A stretch of 64,000 nt of DNA from the NCBI GenBank assembly GCA_902767775.1, contig CACXIP010000006.1:62001-126000 (forward strand), written 5' to 3'. The position numbers were made by a program, and so were the translations under genes. Below, in pieces: positions 46,079-55,772 of the stretch; the first letter of the stretch is position 1, and every line of letters begins with the position of its first letter. The notes under the pieces were generated by a model. It saw only the letters and a list, made by a program, of their open reading frames with translations, did not search any database and was not told the DNA's origin. Source of the stretch: an uncultured Prevotellaceae bacterium. GTDB taxonomy: Bacteria; Bacteroidota; Bacteroidia; Bacteroidales; Bacteroidaceae.

Positions 46079-47536
46079 ATGGATTTGGAAAACGAGAACA
46101 AACAGGAAGAACTGTCCAATGAGCAGAATGCTGGTGGCCGAGAAGGTTATCAGACATCAGGACAGCAAGACAACTATTCAAGGGACTATCGCAGTGGAGG
46201 TCGCACACAGCGGCCGAGAATTCACACGCAACGCGCTTATTCTACAGATCGTAATCATGAGGACGAGGGTGGATTCCGCCCAGAGGGTTTTGGTGCTGGA
46301 CTTCAATCCAATGGAGGTCAGCGTCCCTATCGTCCACGTTACAATAATAATGGTGACCGTCAACAGGGCGGCTACCAGCCCCGTCAGGGTGGTTATCAAC
46401 CCCGTCAGCAAGGTGGCTATCAGCCCCGTCAGCAAGGTGGTTACCAGCCCCGTCAGCAGGGTGGCTACCAACGCCAGGGTGGCTACCAGCCTCGTCAGCA
46501 GGAGGGTGGCTATCAGCCTCGTCAGCAAGAGGGTGGCTATCAACCCCGTCAGGGCTATCAACAGCGCGGCGGTTATCAGCAGCATGGGGGAGAGCAGCAA
46601 GGTGGCTATCAGCAGCGCGGCGGTTATCAGCGTCAGGGTGGCTATCAGCAGCGCGGTGGCTATCAGCAGCGCGGTGGCTATCAGCAGCGCGGCGGCTATC
46701 AGCAACGCGGTGGCTATCAGCAGGGCGGTTATCGCCAGCACTCCCCGGGTTATGATCCTTCTGCCAAGTACAGCATGAAGAAGAGGATTGAGTACAAGGA
46801 GGAGCATGTCGATCCCAATGAGCCTATCCGTCTCAACAAATTCCTTGCCAATGCAGGTATCTGCAGCAGACGTGAGGCTGATGCTTTTATCCAGGCAGGA
46901 GTGGTGACGGTCAATGGAAATGTGGTCACCGAACTGGGTACTAAAGTTGCACGCACTGATGAGGTGATGTTCCACGACCAGCCGGTCAAACTGGAGAAAA
47001 AAGTGTATGTCCTGCTCAACAAGCCCAAGGACTATGTCACGACAAGTGACGATCCTCAGCAGCGCAAAACCGTCATGGACCTCGTACAGAATGCATGCCC
47101 GGAGCGCATCTATCCCGTTGGAAGGCTCGACCGCAACACCACTGGTGTGCTGCTGCTAACCAATGACGGTGATTTGGCAAGCAAACTGACTCACCCGAAA
47201 TTCTTGAAGAAGAAGGTATATCATGTGTTCCTTGACAAGAATGTCACCGCTCACGATATGCAGCAGATACGGGAGGGCATCACCCTCGACGACGGTGAAA
47301 TCCATGCCGATGCCATAGAGTATGCGAGCGATACCGACAAGAGTCAGGTGGGCATTGAGATACACAGCGGAAAAAACCGTATCGTCAGACGCATCTTCGA
47401 GAGCCTCGGATATAGGGTCGTCAAACTCGACCGCGTGCAGTTCGCAGGACTCACCAAGAAGAATGTACGTAGAGGTGACTGGAGGTTCCTCACTGAGAAA
47501 GAGGTGGAGATGCTTCGCATGGGCGCCTTTGAGTAG
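46079..47536 (+). CDS. Ribosomal large-subunit pseudouridine synthase (RluB/RsuA type) with long repeat-rich N-terminus
   Basis: The 485-residue enzyme converts a specific rRNA uridine to pseudouridine. The catalytic part is normal: S4 RNA-binding domain from about residue 247 (IRLNKFLANAGICSRREADA), then the synthase domain with catalytic Asp351 in PVGRLDRNTTGVLLLTNDGD and the end motif near KVYHVFLDKNVTAHD. In front of it sits a disordered region of about 245 residues. Residues about 96-222 are near-perfect repeats of GGYQPRQQ and GGYQQR, rich in Gly, Tyr, Gln and Arg, resembling RGG-type RNA-binding tails. The target site (for example 23S U2605 for RluB) cannot be read from sequence. Confidence 0.92.
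   Translation: MDLENENKQEELSNEQNAGGREGYQTSGQQDNYSRDYRSGGRTQRPRIHTQRAYSTDRNHEDEGGFRPEGFGAGLQSNGGQRPYRPRYNNNGDRQQGGYQPRQGGYQPRQQGGYQPRQQGGYQPRQQGGYQRQGGYQPRQQEGGYQPRQQEGGYQPRQGYQQRGGYQQHGGEQQGGYQQRGGYQRQGGYQQRGGYQQRGGYQQRGGYQQRGGYQQGGYRQHSPGYDPSAKYSMKKRIEYKEEHVDPNEPIRLNKFLANAGICSRREADAFIQAGVVTVNGNVVTELGTKVARTDEVMFHDQPVKLEKKVYVLLNKPKDYVTTSDDPQQRKTVMDLVQNACPERIYPVGRLDRNTTGVLLLTNDGDLASKLTHPKFLKKKVYHVFLDKNVTAHDMQQIREGITLDDGEIHADAIEYASDTDKSQVGIEIHSGKNRIVRRIFESLGYRVVKLDRVQFAGLTKKNVRRGDWRFLTEKEVEMLRMGAFE
46364..46740 (+). repeat. In-frame tandem repeat coding for GGYQPRQQ / GGYQQR units
   Basis: DNA units such as GGTGGCTATCAGCAGCGC recur about twenty times with small changes of 18 to 27 bases, always in frame. 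Most differences are at third codon positions (GGT/GGC, TAT/TAC, CAG/CAA), so the protein repeat is kept while the DNA drifts. This is a coding repeat and not a CRISPR array. Confidence 0.9.
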
Positions 47537-47590
47537 TATTCCGCCAACATGGTTTTATAACATATCGAATAGTCAAGAAATAACGATTGT

Positions 47591-48994
47591 ATGGAAAAAA
47601 TACGTAGGACCAAGGTCGTCGACGTACTATGTCGCACAGACTATGGTTCGAAGGTCAATGTGAAAGGATGGGTGCGTACCCATCGGAGCAGCAAGGCGGT
47701 CGATTTCATAGCCGTCAATGATGGTTCCACCATCAAGAATGTACAGGTGGTAGTAGACCCCGCCAAAATAGACTCCGCCATTCTCAAACAAGTTACAACT
47801 GGTGCATGCATCAGTGTCGACGGTATTTTGGTTGAGAGTGTGGGCTCAGGACAGGCCGTGGAGATACAGTGCGAGGAGATAGAGGTCTATGGACTTTGTG
47901 GACCAGACTATCCAATGCAGAAAAAGGGACAGAGCTTTGAGGTGATGCGCAAAAATGCCCATCTTAGGCTTCGCACCAATACTTTTGGCGCTGTCATGCG
48001 CATCAGGCACAACATGGCTATTGCCATACATGACTATTTCCACAAACATGGATTCTTCTATTTCCACTCACCCATTATCACTGGCAGCGACTGCGAGGGA
48101 GCCGGACAGATGTTCCAGGTGACAACCAAAAACTTGTACGACCTGCGGAAGGATGAGAACGGAAGCATCATCTATGATGATGACTTCTTTGGCAAACAAA
48201 CTTCTCTGACGGTGAGCGGACAATTGGAAGGTGAACTGGGTGCAACCGCCCTGGGTGCCATCTATACCTTCGGACCTACGTTCAGGGCAGAGAACTCCAA
48301 TACCCCAAGGCATCTTGCCGAATTTTGGATGATTGAACCTGAGGTGGCTTTCATCGACCTCAACGACCTGATGGACCTGGAGGAGGACTTCATCAAGTAT
48401 TGTGTGCAGTGGGCTCTCGACCATTGCGGCGATGACTTGGAATTCCTCAACAAAATGATTGACAAAACTCTTATCCAACGATTGCAGTCAGTAGTGGAGG
48501 GGGATTTTGTCAGACTCCCATATACAGAGGGCATCCGAATTCTTGAGCAGGCAGTGGCTGATGGAAAACAGTTTGAGTTCCCTGTCAGTTGGGGAATGGA
48601 TCTGGCTTCAGAGCATGAGCGTTTCCTCGTCGAGGAGCATTTCAAGAAACCAGTTATCATGACCGACTATCCCAAGGACATCAAAGCCTTCTATATGAAA
48701 ATCAATGAGGACGGCAAGACCGTTCAGGGTACGGATGTGCTTTTCCCACAGATAGGAGAAATCATAGGAGGAAGTGTGCGTGAAGAGAATTATGACAAAC
48801 TGATGTCGGAAATCAACCGACGCGGTATCCCCATGAAGGATATGTGGTGGTATCTCGACACACGCAAATATGGAACATGTCCGCATGGCGGATTTGGACT
48901 GGGATTTGAGAGACTCATCCTCTTCGTTACAGGTATGCAGAATATTCGCGACGTCATTCCCTTCCCAAGAACCCCCAAGACAGCAGAATTTTAA
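47591..48994 (+). CDS. asnS: Asparaginyl-tRNA synthetase
   Basis: The 467-residue class IIb synthetase charges tRNA-Asn. The N-terminal OB-fold anticodon-binding domain is at about residues 15-115 ([20 protein letters not shown]). The class II core has motif 1 near [20 protein letters not shown], motif 2 [20 protein letters not shown] and motif 3 [20 protein letters not shown]. The motif FRAENSNT, in place of the FRAExSxTxRHxxEFTxxDxE of AspRS, points to Asn. Its presence means the cell can make Asn-tRNA directly. Confidence 0.96.
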   Translation: MEKIRRTKVVDVLCRTDYGSKVNVKGWVRTHRSSKAVDFIAVNDGSTIKNVQVVVDPAKIDSAILKQVTTGACISVDGILVESVGSGQAVEIQCEEIEVYGLCGPDYPMQKKGQSFEVMRKNAHLRLRTNTFGAVMRIRHNMAIAIHDYFHKHGFFYFHSPIITGSDCEGAGQMFQVTTKNLYDLRKDENGSIIYDDDFFGKQTSLTVSGQLEGELGATALGAIYTFGPTFRAENSNTPRHLAEFWMIEPEVAFIDLNDLMDLEEDFIKYCVQWALDHCGDDLEFLNKMIDKTLIQRLQSVVEGDFVRLPYTEGIRILEQAVADGKQFEFPVSWGMDLASEHERFLVEEHFKKPVIMTDYPKDIKAFYMKINEDGKTVQGTDVLFPQIGEIIGGSVREENYDKLMSEINRRGIPMKDMWWYLDTRKYGTCPHGGFGLGFERLILFVTGMQNIRDVIPFPRTPKTAEF

Positions 48995-49009
48995 TTCTTT
49001 CATGTCATA

Positions 49010-49036
49010 CCGCCAGTGCTTGCACTGGCGGTTTTC
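49010..49036 (+). terminator. Terminator of asnS
   Basis: CCGCCAGT (49010-49017) and ACTGGCGG (49024-49031) pair perfectly with loop GCTTGC and are followed by TTTTCTT. Confidence 0.85.
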
Positions 49037-49132
49037 TTATATTTCATATACCTTTTTTGACTCAATAAAATAGCCTATAAAGATTACTTTTGCTCTCTTT
49101 TTCAGTACTTTTCACATACTTTTTGTATTAAA

Positions 49133-49150
49133 AACGTTAAATAACGTTAA
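49133..49150. promoter_or_regulatory. Twin AACGTTAA boxes upstream of the C10 peptidase gene
   Basis: AACGTTAA occurs at 49133-49140 and again at 49143-49150, a 10-base period that puts both on the same face of the helix, about 45 bases before the -7 box. Each copy contains the palindrome AACGTT. It is a candidate activator site. The rest of 49037-49286 is AT-rich and shows nothing else that I can call. Confidence 0.4.
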
Positions 49151-49189
49151 TCTTTTGATGGATAATTGTCTAAATTACACAATTATACC

Positions 49190-49197
49190 TATTTTTG
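49190..49197 (+). promoter_or_regulatory. -7 promoter box of the C10 peptidase gene
   Basis: TATTTTTG, 89 bases before the ATG. ATTG at 49165-49168 is a weak -33 candidate (21-base gap). Confidence 0.5.
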
Positions 49198-49286
49198 TAT
49201 AATTCAATACTTAAGAGACTCATTCAAAACCTGTCGAAGTTGAAGAAACTTCAGTAAAAAATCACTCAATTAAAAACGTCATTTTG

Positions 49287-52200
49287 ATGAAGAGGTCATT
49301 TCTTTTAACAATTATCTTCTTGTGTGCTGTATCGGCTTTTGCTGGACCAGTAACAAAGGAGCAAGCAACAGAGAAAGCTTCTGCTTTCTTCAAGGCAAAA
49401 GGGACGGGAAACCTAAACACCATCTCGTTGGCATATCAGGCAAAACCTGTGTCGACGGGTGCTGCCGCACCTGCCAAGGATGCATATTACTATGTCTTCA
49501 ACAATGATAATGGTGGATTTGTCATTGTTGGTGGAGATGATTATGCAGACGAGGTATTGGGCTACTCTGAAACAGGAACTTTCGAAACCGACAATATTCC
49601 TGAGAATTTACGCAGTTTGCTCGATTGCTATGCCGAAGAGATAGAATGGGCACGCACCAACAAGGCATCTTTGCCAGAGATGGCTAAGGTGAAGGCTGCA
49701 GCTGCTTCCAAGACAAGACATGCTGTGGCTCCCTTGATTACAGCAACATGGGGACAAAAAGATCCTTACAATCAGCAGTGTGTTACCACGTCAGGTTATC
49801 GTGCAGTTGCAGGTTGTACAGCTATAGCCATGGCGCAAATCATGTACTTTCATAGATGGCCAAAAGCAAGCACAACTGCCATACCATCATACACTGCGAA
49901 TAGTAAGACGGTCCAAGCACTGTCTCCTACAGTTTTCAACTGGTCGATAATTAAAGATAACTACAGCCGTTATGATACCTCCGATACGGAATCCCGAAAA
50001 GAGGTGGCCAAACTTATTGACTATTGTGGGCGTGCGCTGATGACCAACTACGGCACCAGTGTCTCAGTAGCTAATTCTCAGAAAATTCCATATGCATTGT
50101 CCAATCACTTTGGGTATGAGAATAATGCCAAAATCAAGGAAAGGAAATACTTCACCAATGAGGAATGGAATGACATGCTCATCAACGAGTTGGAGAATGG
50201 CAGACCTGTAGTATATAATTCCGATAAATATGGTTCCGGCTCTTCGCATGCATATGTTATCGACGGATACGATGGAAATGACATGTACCACGTCAATTGG
50301 GGGTGGGAGCACAAAGGAAACGGCTTTTTCAAGCTTTCTGCTCTTAATCTAGTTTGGGCAGCTTCTCAGGCTACAAATTACCCTGGTTCCTACACTCTGT
50401 CACAGTTTGCTATTATGGGTATTAGCCCTAAAAAATTGGACAACAACAACTGTGGTATGTATGTTATGGACATGGTCCTTACAGATAAGTCCTCTTATAG
50501 ATTGGATGAAACTACTTGCGCTCTTTCCACCAATGCCAAGTATGGACTCTATGGAGCAAGCTTAAAATACCAATATCGCAAATTTGGACCAAAATCAAGT
50601 TATGATGTTGGATTGGGATTGTTTAAGAACGGTGTGTTGGTAGATTCCATTTTCATCAAGAATTGGGCATATCCGAATGAGTATTATGGATTCACCACGG
50701 TCTCGCTTGCTTATTTGGGTGACCAAATCGGTGATGGCAGTTATACCATCAAAGGCATTGACAGGGTAGATGCCAACCATCCTTGGTGTGCCAGTGATCA
50801 GTCTGATATCATGTATATCAGTGTGACTGTGAAAAATGGTGTGGCTACCATGAAGACGGTTCCTGCTTCTGGTAGTGCCACGCTCAAACTCACCAAGGTG
50901 GAACAGGTGTTTGATGTAAGCGACAACAATTATGGAGTGTCAGGAGCTGGTTCCAATTTCAGACATTTAGTGGCTACCATTAAGAACACAGGAAACAAGG
51001 TATGCAATACGCCTATCTCACTTCAGCTCAACGGGTATCTAAAAACGGAAGAAACCCCATTCATTGATCCGGGTGAGACTAAGAATGTTGATTTCTATTT
51101 CACAGCAGCAGCAGGAACTTATAAGACCCTTAGATTGTTGAATGACAATGTGATTTTTTACGAAAAAGATGCGTTTGAAATCCAAAATAACGAGGTGTTG
51201 CCCGAATTGGAGGTGGTCTCTGCAGATGTCATGAACTTCAAGGATGGTATTGTTTATGGCAGTGATGTGGAATGCAAGTTGGTGCTGAAGAATCCCACCA
51301 AGAACACGTACGACCATAATCTGAATATTGAGATGAAGGTTGAGGAAACGCTTGCCAGGTATTACTATTACAACAAGCAGCATGTCGCTGTTGCTCCAGG
51401 CGAGACAGTCACAGTGCCCATCACATTGAAGATGGCCTTGGGTGACAAGTTCATGGTGACTATTAAAGACCACAATAAAGTGTATATGACAACAGGGTAC
51501 ATGGAGGTAAGACCTGGCGTGGTATTCTGGGATGGAAGTGGCAATCGCTCCGTGATGGCTTCTGCAAGCACTGTTACTGTGCCGGCATCGGCCGCAGCTG
51601 TCAGCTTCGAGGAAATTGCCGACATCAGCAAAGTAACCATAAAGCCCAACAACAACCCCAATACGCTCTACTTCTTCAGAGGAAACCAAACGGTGCCTAC
51701 TTCTCTGAGCAAAAAGAATGTGGTAAAGGAGGCTGTGTCAAGCAGCATTACATGGGTAGGTGGATATGACTACTATGTGCCTAAGTCGTTTTCCGCAACC
51801 AAAATATCCTATTCATTCACACCGGTGCAGGCCTACAACGGCAATGGTGGATGGCAAACAATCATGTTGCCTTACAGCGTGTCTTCTGTCACATCAGGTG
51901 GAGTGAAGAAAGTATGGAGCAAGAAGTCTGACAGCGATGGACAATTCCTGCTCAAGAAGTTCTCTGGCGACACGTCTAAAGGGGTATCATTCGCCAATGT
52001 GGACAGTTGGACCCCAAGCACACCTTACATCCTCGCCGTACCTGCCAACATGGTCAACAAGAAGATGGTGTTCAGTGCAGAAAATGCATGGGTATCTTCA
52101 ACAGAGATGCCTTTCACCGAGGGAGACTATTTCAAGTTTGTTGCATCTACAGAGGAAAAGACTGTCCCCAACTCATATGTGCTTGACGCGACAGGTGCCG

Positions 52201-52502
52201 GATTCGTGAAGTTGGCATCAGGCAAGGTCAAGGCTGGCAGTGCTTATTTCCTGGCGCTCAACAAAACGGCTGCTGCTGTGAAGTCGCTCTCCATCGGAGG
52301 CAGCACTATTGTGATTCAAGGTGATGCCAATGGAGACAATGAGGTGACGGTTGCTGATGCCATCACAGTTGTACAGGCCATTCAAAGTGGTGATTTGGAA
52401 CAGGCTGGTGTGATGGATTTTAACAATGACGGACGGATTACCGTGACTGATGTGATGTGCATTATCAATGTGGTGGTCACCCAGCTTCAAAATGAACAAT
52501 AA
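49287..52502 (+). CDS. Secreted C10-family cysteine peptidase (streptopain-like) with C-terminal dockerin
   Basis: The 1071-residue preproenzyme has a signal peptide (MKRSFLLTIIFLCAVSAFAG), an inhibitory Spi-type propeptide at about residues 20-145 (YYYVFNNDNGGFVIVGGDDY) and the peptidase from about 150 to 380. The nucleophile is Cys177 in AVAGCTAIAMAQIM and the catalytic His is 321 in GSSHAYVIDGYDGND, followed by YHVNWGWEHKGNGFF. Long beta-sandwich modules follow to about 1000. The end is a type I dockerin: two calcium loops, GDANGDNEVTVADAI and DFNNDGRITVTDV. ATG 49287 is used instead of the TTG three bases earlier. It probably degrades host or dietary protein at the cell surface. Confidence 0.93.
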   Translation: MKRSFLLTIIFLCAVSAFAGPVTKEQATEKASAFFKAKGTGNLNTISLAYQAKPVSTGAAAPAKDAYYYVFNNDNGGFVIVGGDDYADEVLGYSETGTFETDNIPENLRSLLDCYAEEIEWARTNKASLPEMAKVKAAAASKTRHAVAPLITATWGQKDPYNQQCVTTSGYRAVAGCTAIAMAQIMYFHRWPKASTTAIPSYTANSKTVQALSPTVFNWSIIKDNYSRYDTSDTESRKEVAKLIDYCGRALMTNYGTSVSVANSQKIPYALSNHFGYENNAKIKERKYFTNEEWNDMLINELENGRPVVYNSDKYGSGSSHAYVIDGYDGNDMYHVNWGWEHKGNGFFKLSALNLVWAASQATNYPGSYTLSQFAIMGISPKKLDNNNCGMYVMDMVLTDKSSYRLDETTCALSTNAKYGLYGASLKYQYRKFGPKSSYDVGLGLFKNGVLVDSIFIKNWAYPNEYYGFTTVSLAYLGDQIGDGSYTIKGIDRVDANHPWCASDQSDIMYISVTVKNGVATMKTVPASGSATLKLTKVEQVFDVSDNNYGVSGAGSNFRHLVATIKNTGNKVCNTPISLQLNGYLKTEETPFIDPGETKNVDFYFTAAAGTYKTLRLLNDNVIFYEKDAFEIQNNEVLPELEVVSADVMNFKDGIVYGSDVECKLVLKNPTKNTYDHNLNIEMKVEETLARYYYYNKQHVAVAPGETVTVPITLKMALGDKFMVTIKDHNKVYMTTGYMEVRPGVVFWDGSGNRSVMASASTVTVPASAAAVSFEEIADISKVTIKPNNNPNTLYFFRGNQTVPTSLSKKNVVKEAVSSSITWVGGYDYYVPKSFSATKISYSFTPVQAYNGNGGWQTIMLPYSVSSVTSGGVKKVWSKKSDSDGQFLLKKFSGDTSKGVSFANVDSWTPSTPYILAVPANMVNKKMVFSAENAWVSSTEMPFTEGDYFKFVASTEEKTVPNSYVLDATGAGFVKLASGKVKAGSAYFLALNKTAAAVKSLSIGGSTIVIQGDANGDNEVTVADAITVVQAIQSGDLEQAGVMDFNNDGRITVTDVMCIINVVVTQLQNEQ

Positions 52503-52527
52503 CAATTGAACTCAAAATAGCTGATAA

Positions 52528-52569
52528 CAATGAAAATCCCCTCGCATTGAAGCGAGGGGATTTTCATTG
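52528..52569. terminator. Bidirectional terminator between two secreted-protein genes
   Basis: CAATGAAAATCCCCTCGC (52528-52545) and GCGAGGGGATTTTCATTG (52552-52569) form a perfect 18-bp stem with a 6-base loop. The two adjoining genes converge on it, so it can end both transcripts. Confidence 0.85.
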
Positions 52570-52593
52570 TCTGCTATTGCTGTTTCTTTTTGT

Positions 52594-55500
52594 TTAGCGG
52601 ACGACCACCTTTTTCCCATTGACGATATAAATGCCGGCGGGCAGTTCGGTGATTTCTGATGCTCTGTCGCGCAGCTTCTGTCCGTCGAGGCTGTAGATGC
52701 CTTGCCGTGTGGTTGTCTCAAGGGTGATGATGGGGATGCTGATGCCATCTACCTCATTGGGGGTGAGGGAACCGAAATAGTGCAGGCGGAAATTGTCGAA
52801 GATGCACCAATAATAACTGGGCATGCTGGTGCAGCGTAACCCCATTTTGATTGTTCCGCCGTCGACACCCACTTGTGTGGTGACGCTGTTCTCATAAAAA
52901 CCTTTGCCGAAATAGATGCTGGCTGCCTGCATGTTGTTGGGGAAGTACTTGCCACCTACATACGACTCACTGCCGCCGAGTTTGGCTGTCTGTGCATTGG
53001 CGGTGATATGCGCCATGCGAACAGTCTTGTCACCGGCGTAGACCAATGCGGTGGTTGTTTTGCTGGTGCATTCTTCTGCTCTTCCAGGGCGTTGGAAGGC
53101 TTGCACACGCATCTGGTAGGTTCCTGCAGGAAGGTTCTTCACAGTTTGGTTGAAGTCGAAGGTCTTCTCGTAATACTCAGCGCAAGAGTAATTGATGGTG
53201 GGGGAGTCCGACCATCCATCGGTCGACTGCATGTCGGGGTTGGTAATCAGGTAGGTAAGGTCGAACGGCCGACTCATGTCTGTTGGAGTGGCATTGGCGA
53301 GGAAGTCGAAGGCTGCTTTGTCGAGTTCATCGAGCAATGTCTGCAGGTCAGTGGTGCTGCCAGCGCTGGTCAGTAGTTGTCCGATATTGCTCAGGGCATT
53401 GTCGAATGTTGTGTCGGTGCCTGCCTCATCCTCGGAGTGGGGCACGTCGGCGAGCGCCTTCACCTGTTCCAGTTTTTTGACTACTTGACCTTTCATTTCT
53501 GCCAACATATTGTCGGAGAGTGTTGCCAACTCCTCTGCGTTGAGGATGAGCCAGCGTTGGGAAGTGGCTGCATTGGAGATGCTGAAGACGGCGGCCGTGA
53601 CAGAACCGTTGGCATCAGCCTGAAGGCACGATGGCGTCCAGTTGCCTGTGGGGTGGATAAGCCAATAGCCACGGTGATTGGTGCCGCCCACATCGACACG
53701 GCCAGGCATGAGGTGGAAATCCTCGTTGGCGGTGAGTGCGGTGCGGGGTGCGGTGCGTATGGTGGAAGCGAGGGTGGTCATGTATTGGCCTGTGGCAGCA
53801 TTGCGCAACTGGTAGTATTGGTTGCCGGGCGTGAAGGTGATGTACCAGGCACAACTGTCATTGGATGCAGCCTCCTCGGCAGTCATCGCCCTCCATCTCA
53901 GTGTTCCGTTGGCTTGGGGGATGAGCAGTGAGGTGTAGAGGCCGTGCTCCGCATCCTCATTTTTGATGTAGTATTTGATATCGTCCTCTTGGTCAAGGGA
54001 ATAGTATGGTTCTGCAAACAGGTTGTAGGTGTGCTGCAGACCATCTTCACCCAAGGCTTGGCAGACAAGGGAGTTGCCGATATAGAGCACGTCCGAACCA
54101 TTGTCTTCATTGGCGCCGTTGATGCCGTATGGCCACATGTGCTGGTAATCACCATTGAGTTGGCTGGTGTTGTTGTTGTCCCAGAAGCGAAGCACGGCGG
54201 TGACGCGGTCACCAAGCCAGAGACCTGAACCGGTGGCGTATCCAGCAGCGTTGGAGGTGCCTGAGCGAAGGTCAAACCGGCTCCACTCGGTATCGGCCCA
54301 TGGTATCACACCGCAGCCATGCAGCATCTCGTGCATGATGGTGCCGGCTTTTTGATAAGATTGGTTGGAACCTACACGCATCCAACCTCCATATGAACAG
54401 TCGGCAGTGGGTGTGCCTGGCTCATAACCGATGTTGGGCGAGAAACCTTTCATCTCGGTCAGGTCGTTCCACCATCCGATGGCAGTCTCTGCTGCTGCCT
54501 TGATGCGTGCGTCGGCGGCTGCGTCGCTGCTGGCGCGCTGATTGAATGTTATTGTTCCCTTGGGGATGGTGTAGAACTTGATGATGTCGCCATATCCCAC
54601 TTGCCGGCCTTTGGTGATGACATAGGGCCTCATATAATAGCGTGTGGCGGGCTTGAGGTCGCGGAGCCAGTAGATGTTGCCGTTGTTGGAGAGATATTTG
54701 GTGGTGCGCTCATCATTGATGGTGGGTTCGCTTGTCTCGCTCCAACAGAACCCCGCCTCTGTCACCTCGGTCGTCCTCACTCCGGTGTAGCTCATGCGCC
54801 CGAATGCCATTGTGGCACCTCGTGCAAAGCGTGGGTCAGTGGTCACCGTGGGAACATTCCCTGTGGGGTTGGCCCACAGATAGGTTTCGGTGGCTTTGGC
54901 AAGGGCAGCTTCAGCCTGGTCTACATTCTCTTTGGTGGCATTCTCATCGGCCACTATGGCTTCTGCTGCGGTGATGGCTTCCTTCAGTTCGGTGGCTCCG
55001 TTGCCCGTGCCATCACCATAAAGTTTGTAGGCCTCCGTGATGGCGTCACGCAGGCGGTTCTTGTAAGCATCCATGTCGGAGCTGCCAATCGGGGTGTCAC
55101 GAAGCAGTTTCACGAAGTCCAGACATGGTTTGGCGAAATTGGCGGAACCTTGGTTGGCATTGGCATAGAATCCTATCTGTATCTTGCCTTTCGTGCTTTC
55201 TGTGAGTTCGAAACGGATGGTGTCGGTGACCCAAATGCCGATAGGGAAGGAGGTGAGGCCGGAGAGCTCACCTGGTTTGCCTGTGGGTATCCATGCCACG
55301 CGACTGCGCCCGGCGGTCTTGTCGGCGCTGTTGTAGAAGGCCGTGACAAGGGCATAGCTGCCGGCGGGCAATACCACATCTTGGTAGAAGAGCATCGACT
55401 GTTCCCAACCGGTGCTCAGGGCAAGCACGCCACCGTTGGTGGTGCCGTCTTGGCCTACCGAGGGAATGGATGCTCCGTTGAAGGTCTTCTTGGTGCCTAT

Positions 55501-55728
55501 CTGATAGACACCTGTGATGGTGTAGTTGACAGTAATGTTCTTGGTCCAGCCTTTCACGTCGAGTATCTCCTGGGCTACATTGCCTGTGTCATCGATGGTG
55601 TAGTCGAAATCGGTGTCAAAGCCTGAGTTGCTGAGATAGAAAGGGGTCACATCATAGGTTTGTGCAAAAGCACCTGTGGCACTCAGCGCTATGGCGAGTG
55701 TCAGCATAAGTAAATGTAGTCGTCTCAT
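52594..55728 (-). CDS. Large secreted protein with HExxH metalloprotease-like motif and Prevotella-type C-terminal tail
   Basis: The 1044-residue protein has a signal peptide (MRRLHLLMLTLAIALSATGA), an N-terminal beta domain, a helical repeat at about 215-285 (ITAAEAIVADENATKENVDQ, like FIVAR linkers), a fibronectin-like part (YMRPYVITKGRQVGYGD) and a central region with HEMLHGCGVIPW at residues 466-477. H466, E467 and H470 fit a zinc site. The third metzincin ligand position (residue 476) is Pro, so the active site is either different or inactive; D479 and E481 are nearby. A ricin-like or lipocalin-like region follows. The last 35 residues (GIYSLDGQKL, GIYIVNGKKVVV) match the common Prevotella C-terminal sorting-like tail. 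The substrate is unknown. Confidence 0.8.
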   Translation of the reverse strand: MRRLHLLMLTLAIALSATGAFAQTYDVTPFYLSNSGFDTDFDYTIDDTGNVAQEILDVKGWTKNITVNYTITGVYQIGTKKTFNGASIPSVGQDGTTNGGVLALSTGWEQSMLFYQDVVLPAGSYALVTAFYNSADKTAGRSRVAWIPTGKPGELSGLTSFPIGIWVTDTIRFELTESTKGKIQIGFYANANQGSANFAKPCLDFVKLLRDTPIGSSDMDAYKNRLRDAITEAYKLYGDGTGNGATELKEAITAAEAIVADENATKENVDQAEAALAKATETYLWANPTGNVPTVTTDPRFARGATMAFGRMSYTGVRTTEVTEAGFCWSETSEPTINDERTTKYLSNNGNIYWLRDLKPATRYYMRPYVITKGRQVGYGDIIKFYTIPKGTITFNQRASSDAAADARIKAAAETAIGWWNDLTEMKGFSPNIGYEPGTPTADCSYGGWMRVGSNQSYQKAGTIMHEMLHGCGVIPWADTEWSRFDLRSGTSNAAGYATGSGLWLGDRVTAVLRFWDNNNTSQLNGDYQHMWPYGINGANEDNGSDVLYIGNSLVCQALGEDGLQHTYNLFAEPYYSLDQEDDIKYYIKNEDAEHGLYTSLLIPQANGTLRWRAMTAEEAASNDSCAWYITFTPGNQYYQLRNAATGQYMTTLASTIRTAPRTALTANEDFHLMPGRVDVGGTNHRGYWLIHPTGNWTPSCLQADANGSVTAAVFSISNAATSQRWLILNAEELATLSDNMLAEMKGQVVKKLEQVKALADVPHSEDEAGTDTTFDNALSNIGQLLTSAGSTTDLQTLLDELDKAAFDFLANATPTDMSRPFDLTYLITNPDMQSTDGWSDSPTINYSCAEYYEKTFDFNQTVKNLPAGTYQMRVQAFQRPGRAEECTSKTTTALVYAGDKTVRMAHITANAQTAKLGGSESYVGGKYFPNNMQAASIYFGKGFYENSVTTQVGVDGGTIKMGLRCTSMPSYYWCIFDNFRLHYFGSLTPNEVDGISIPIITLETTTRQGIYSLDGQKLRDRASEITELPAGIYIVNGKKVVVR

Positions 55729-55772
55729 ATTGGGTTGGCTTGTGGTTGATTACAAAGATGCAGGCTGAGGAT

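Noticed and set aside
46364-46740. CRISPR-like regular repeat
   Set aside because: The repeats are in frame, variable in third positions and have no unique spacers; they code for protein.
46178-46975. Long open frame on the minus strand across the repeat of the pseudouridine synthase gene
   Set aside because: It is a Leu/Ala/Thr-rich mirror of the GGYQ repeats, with no independent promoter or domain.
49284-49286. TTG start for the C10 peptidase
   Set aside because: ATG follows immediately and gives a standard signal peptide.
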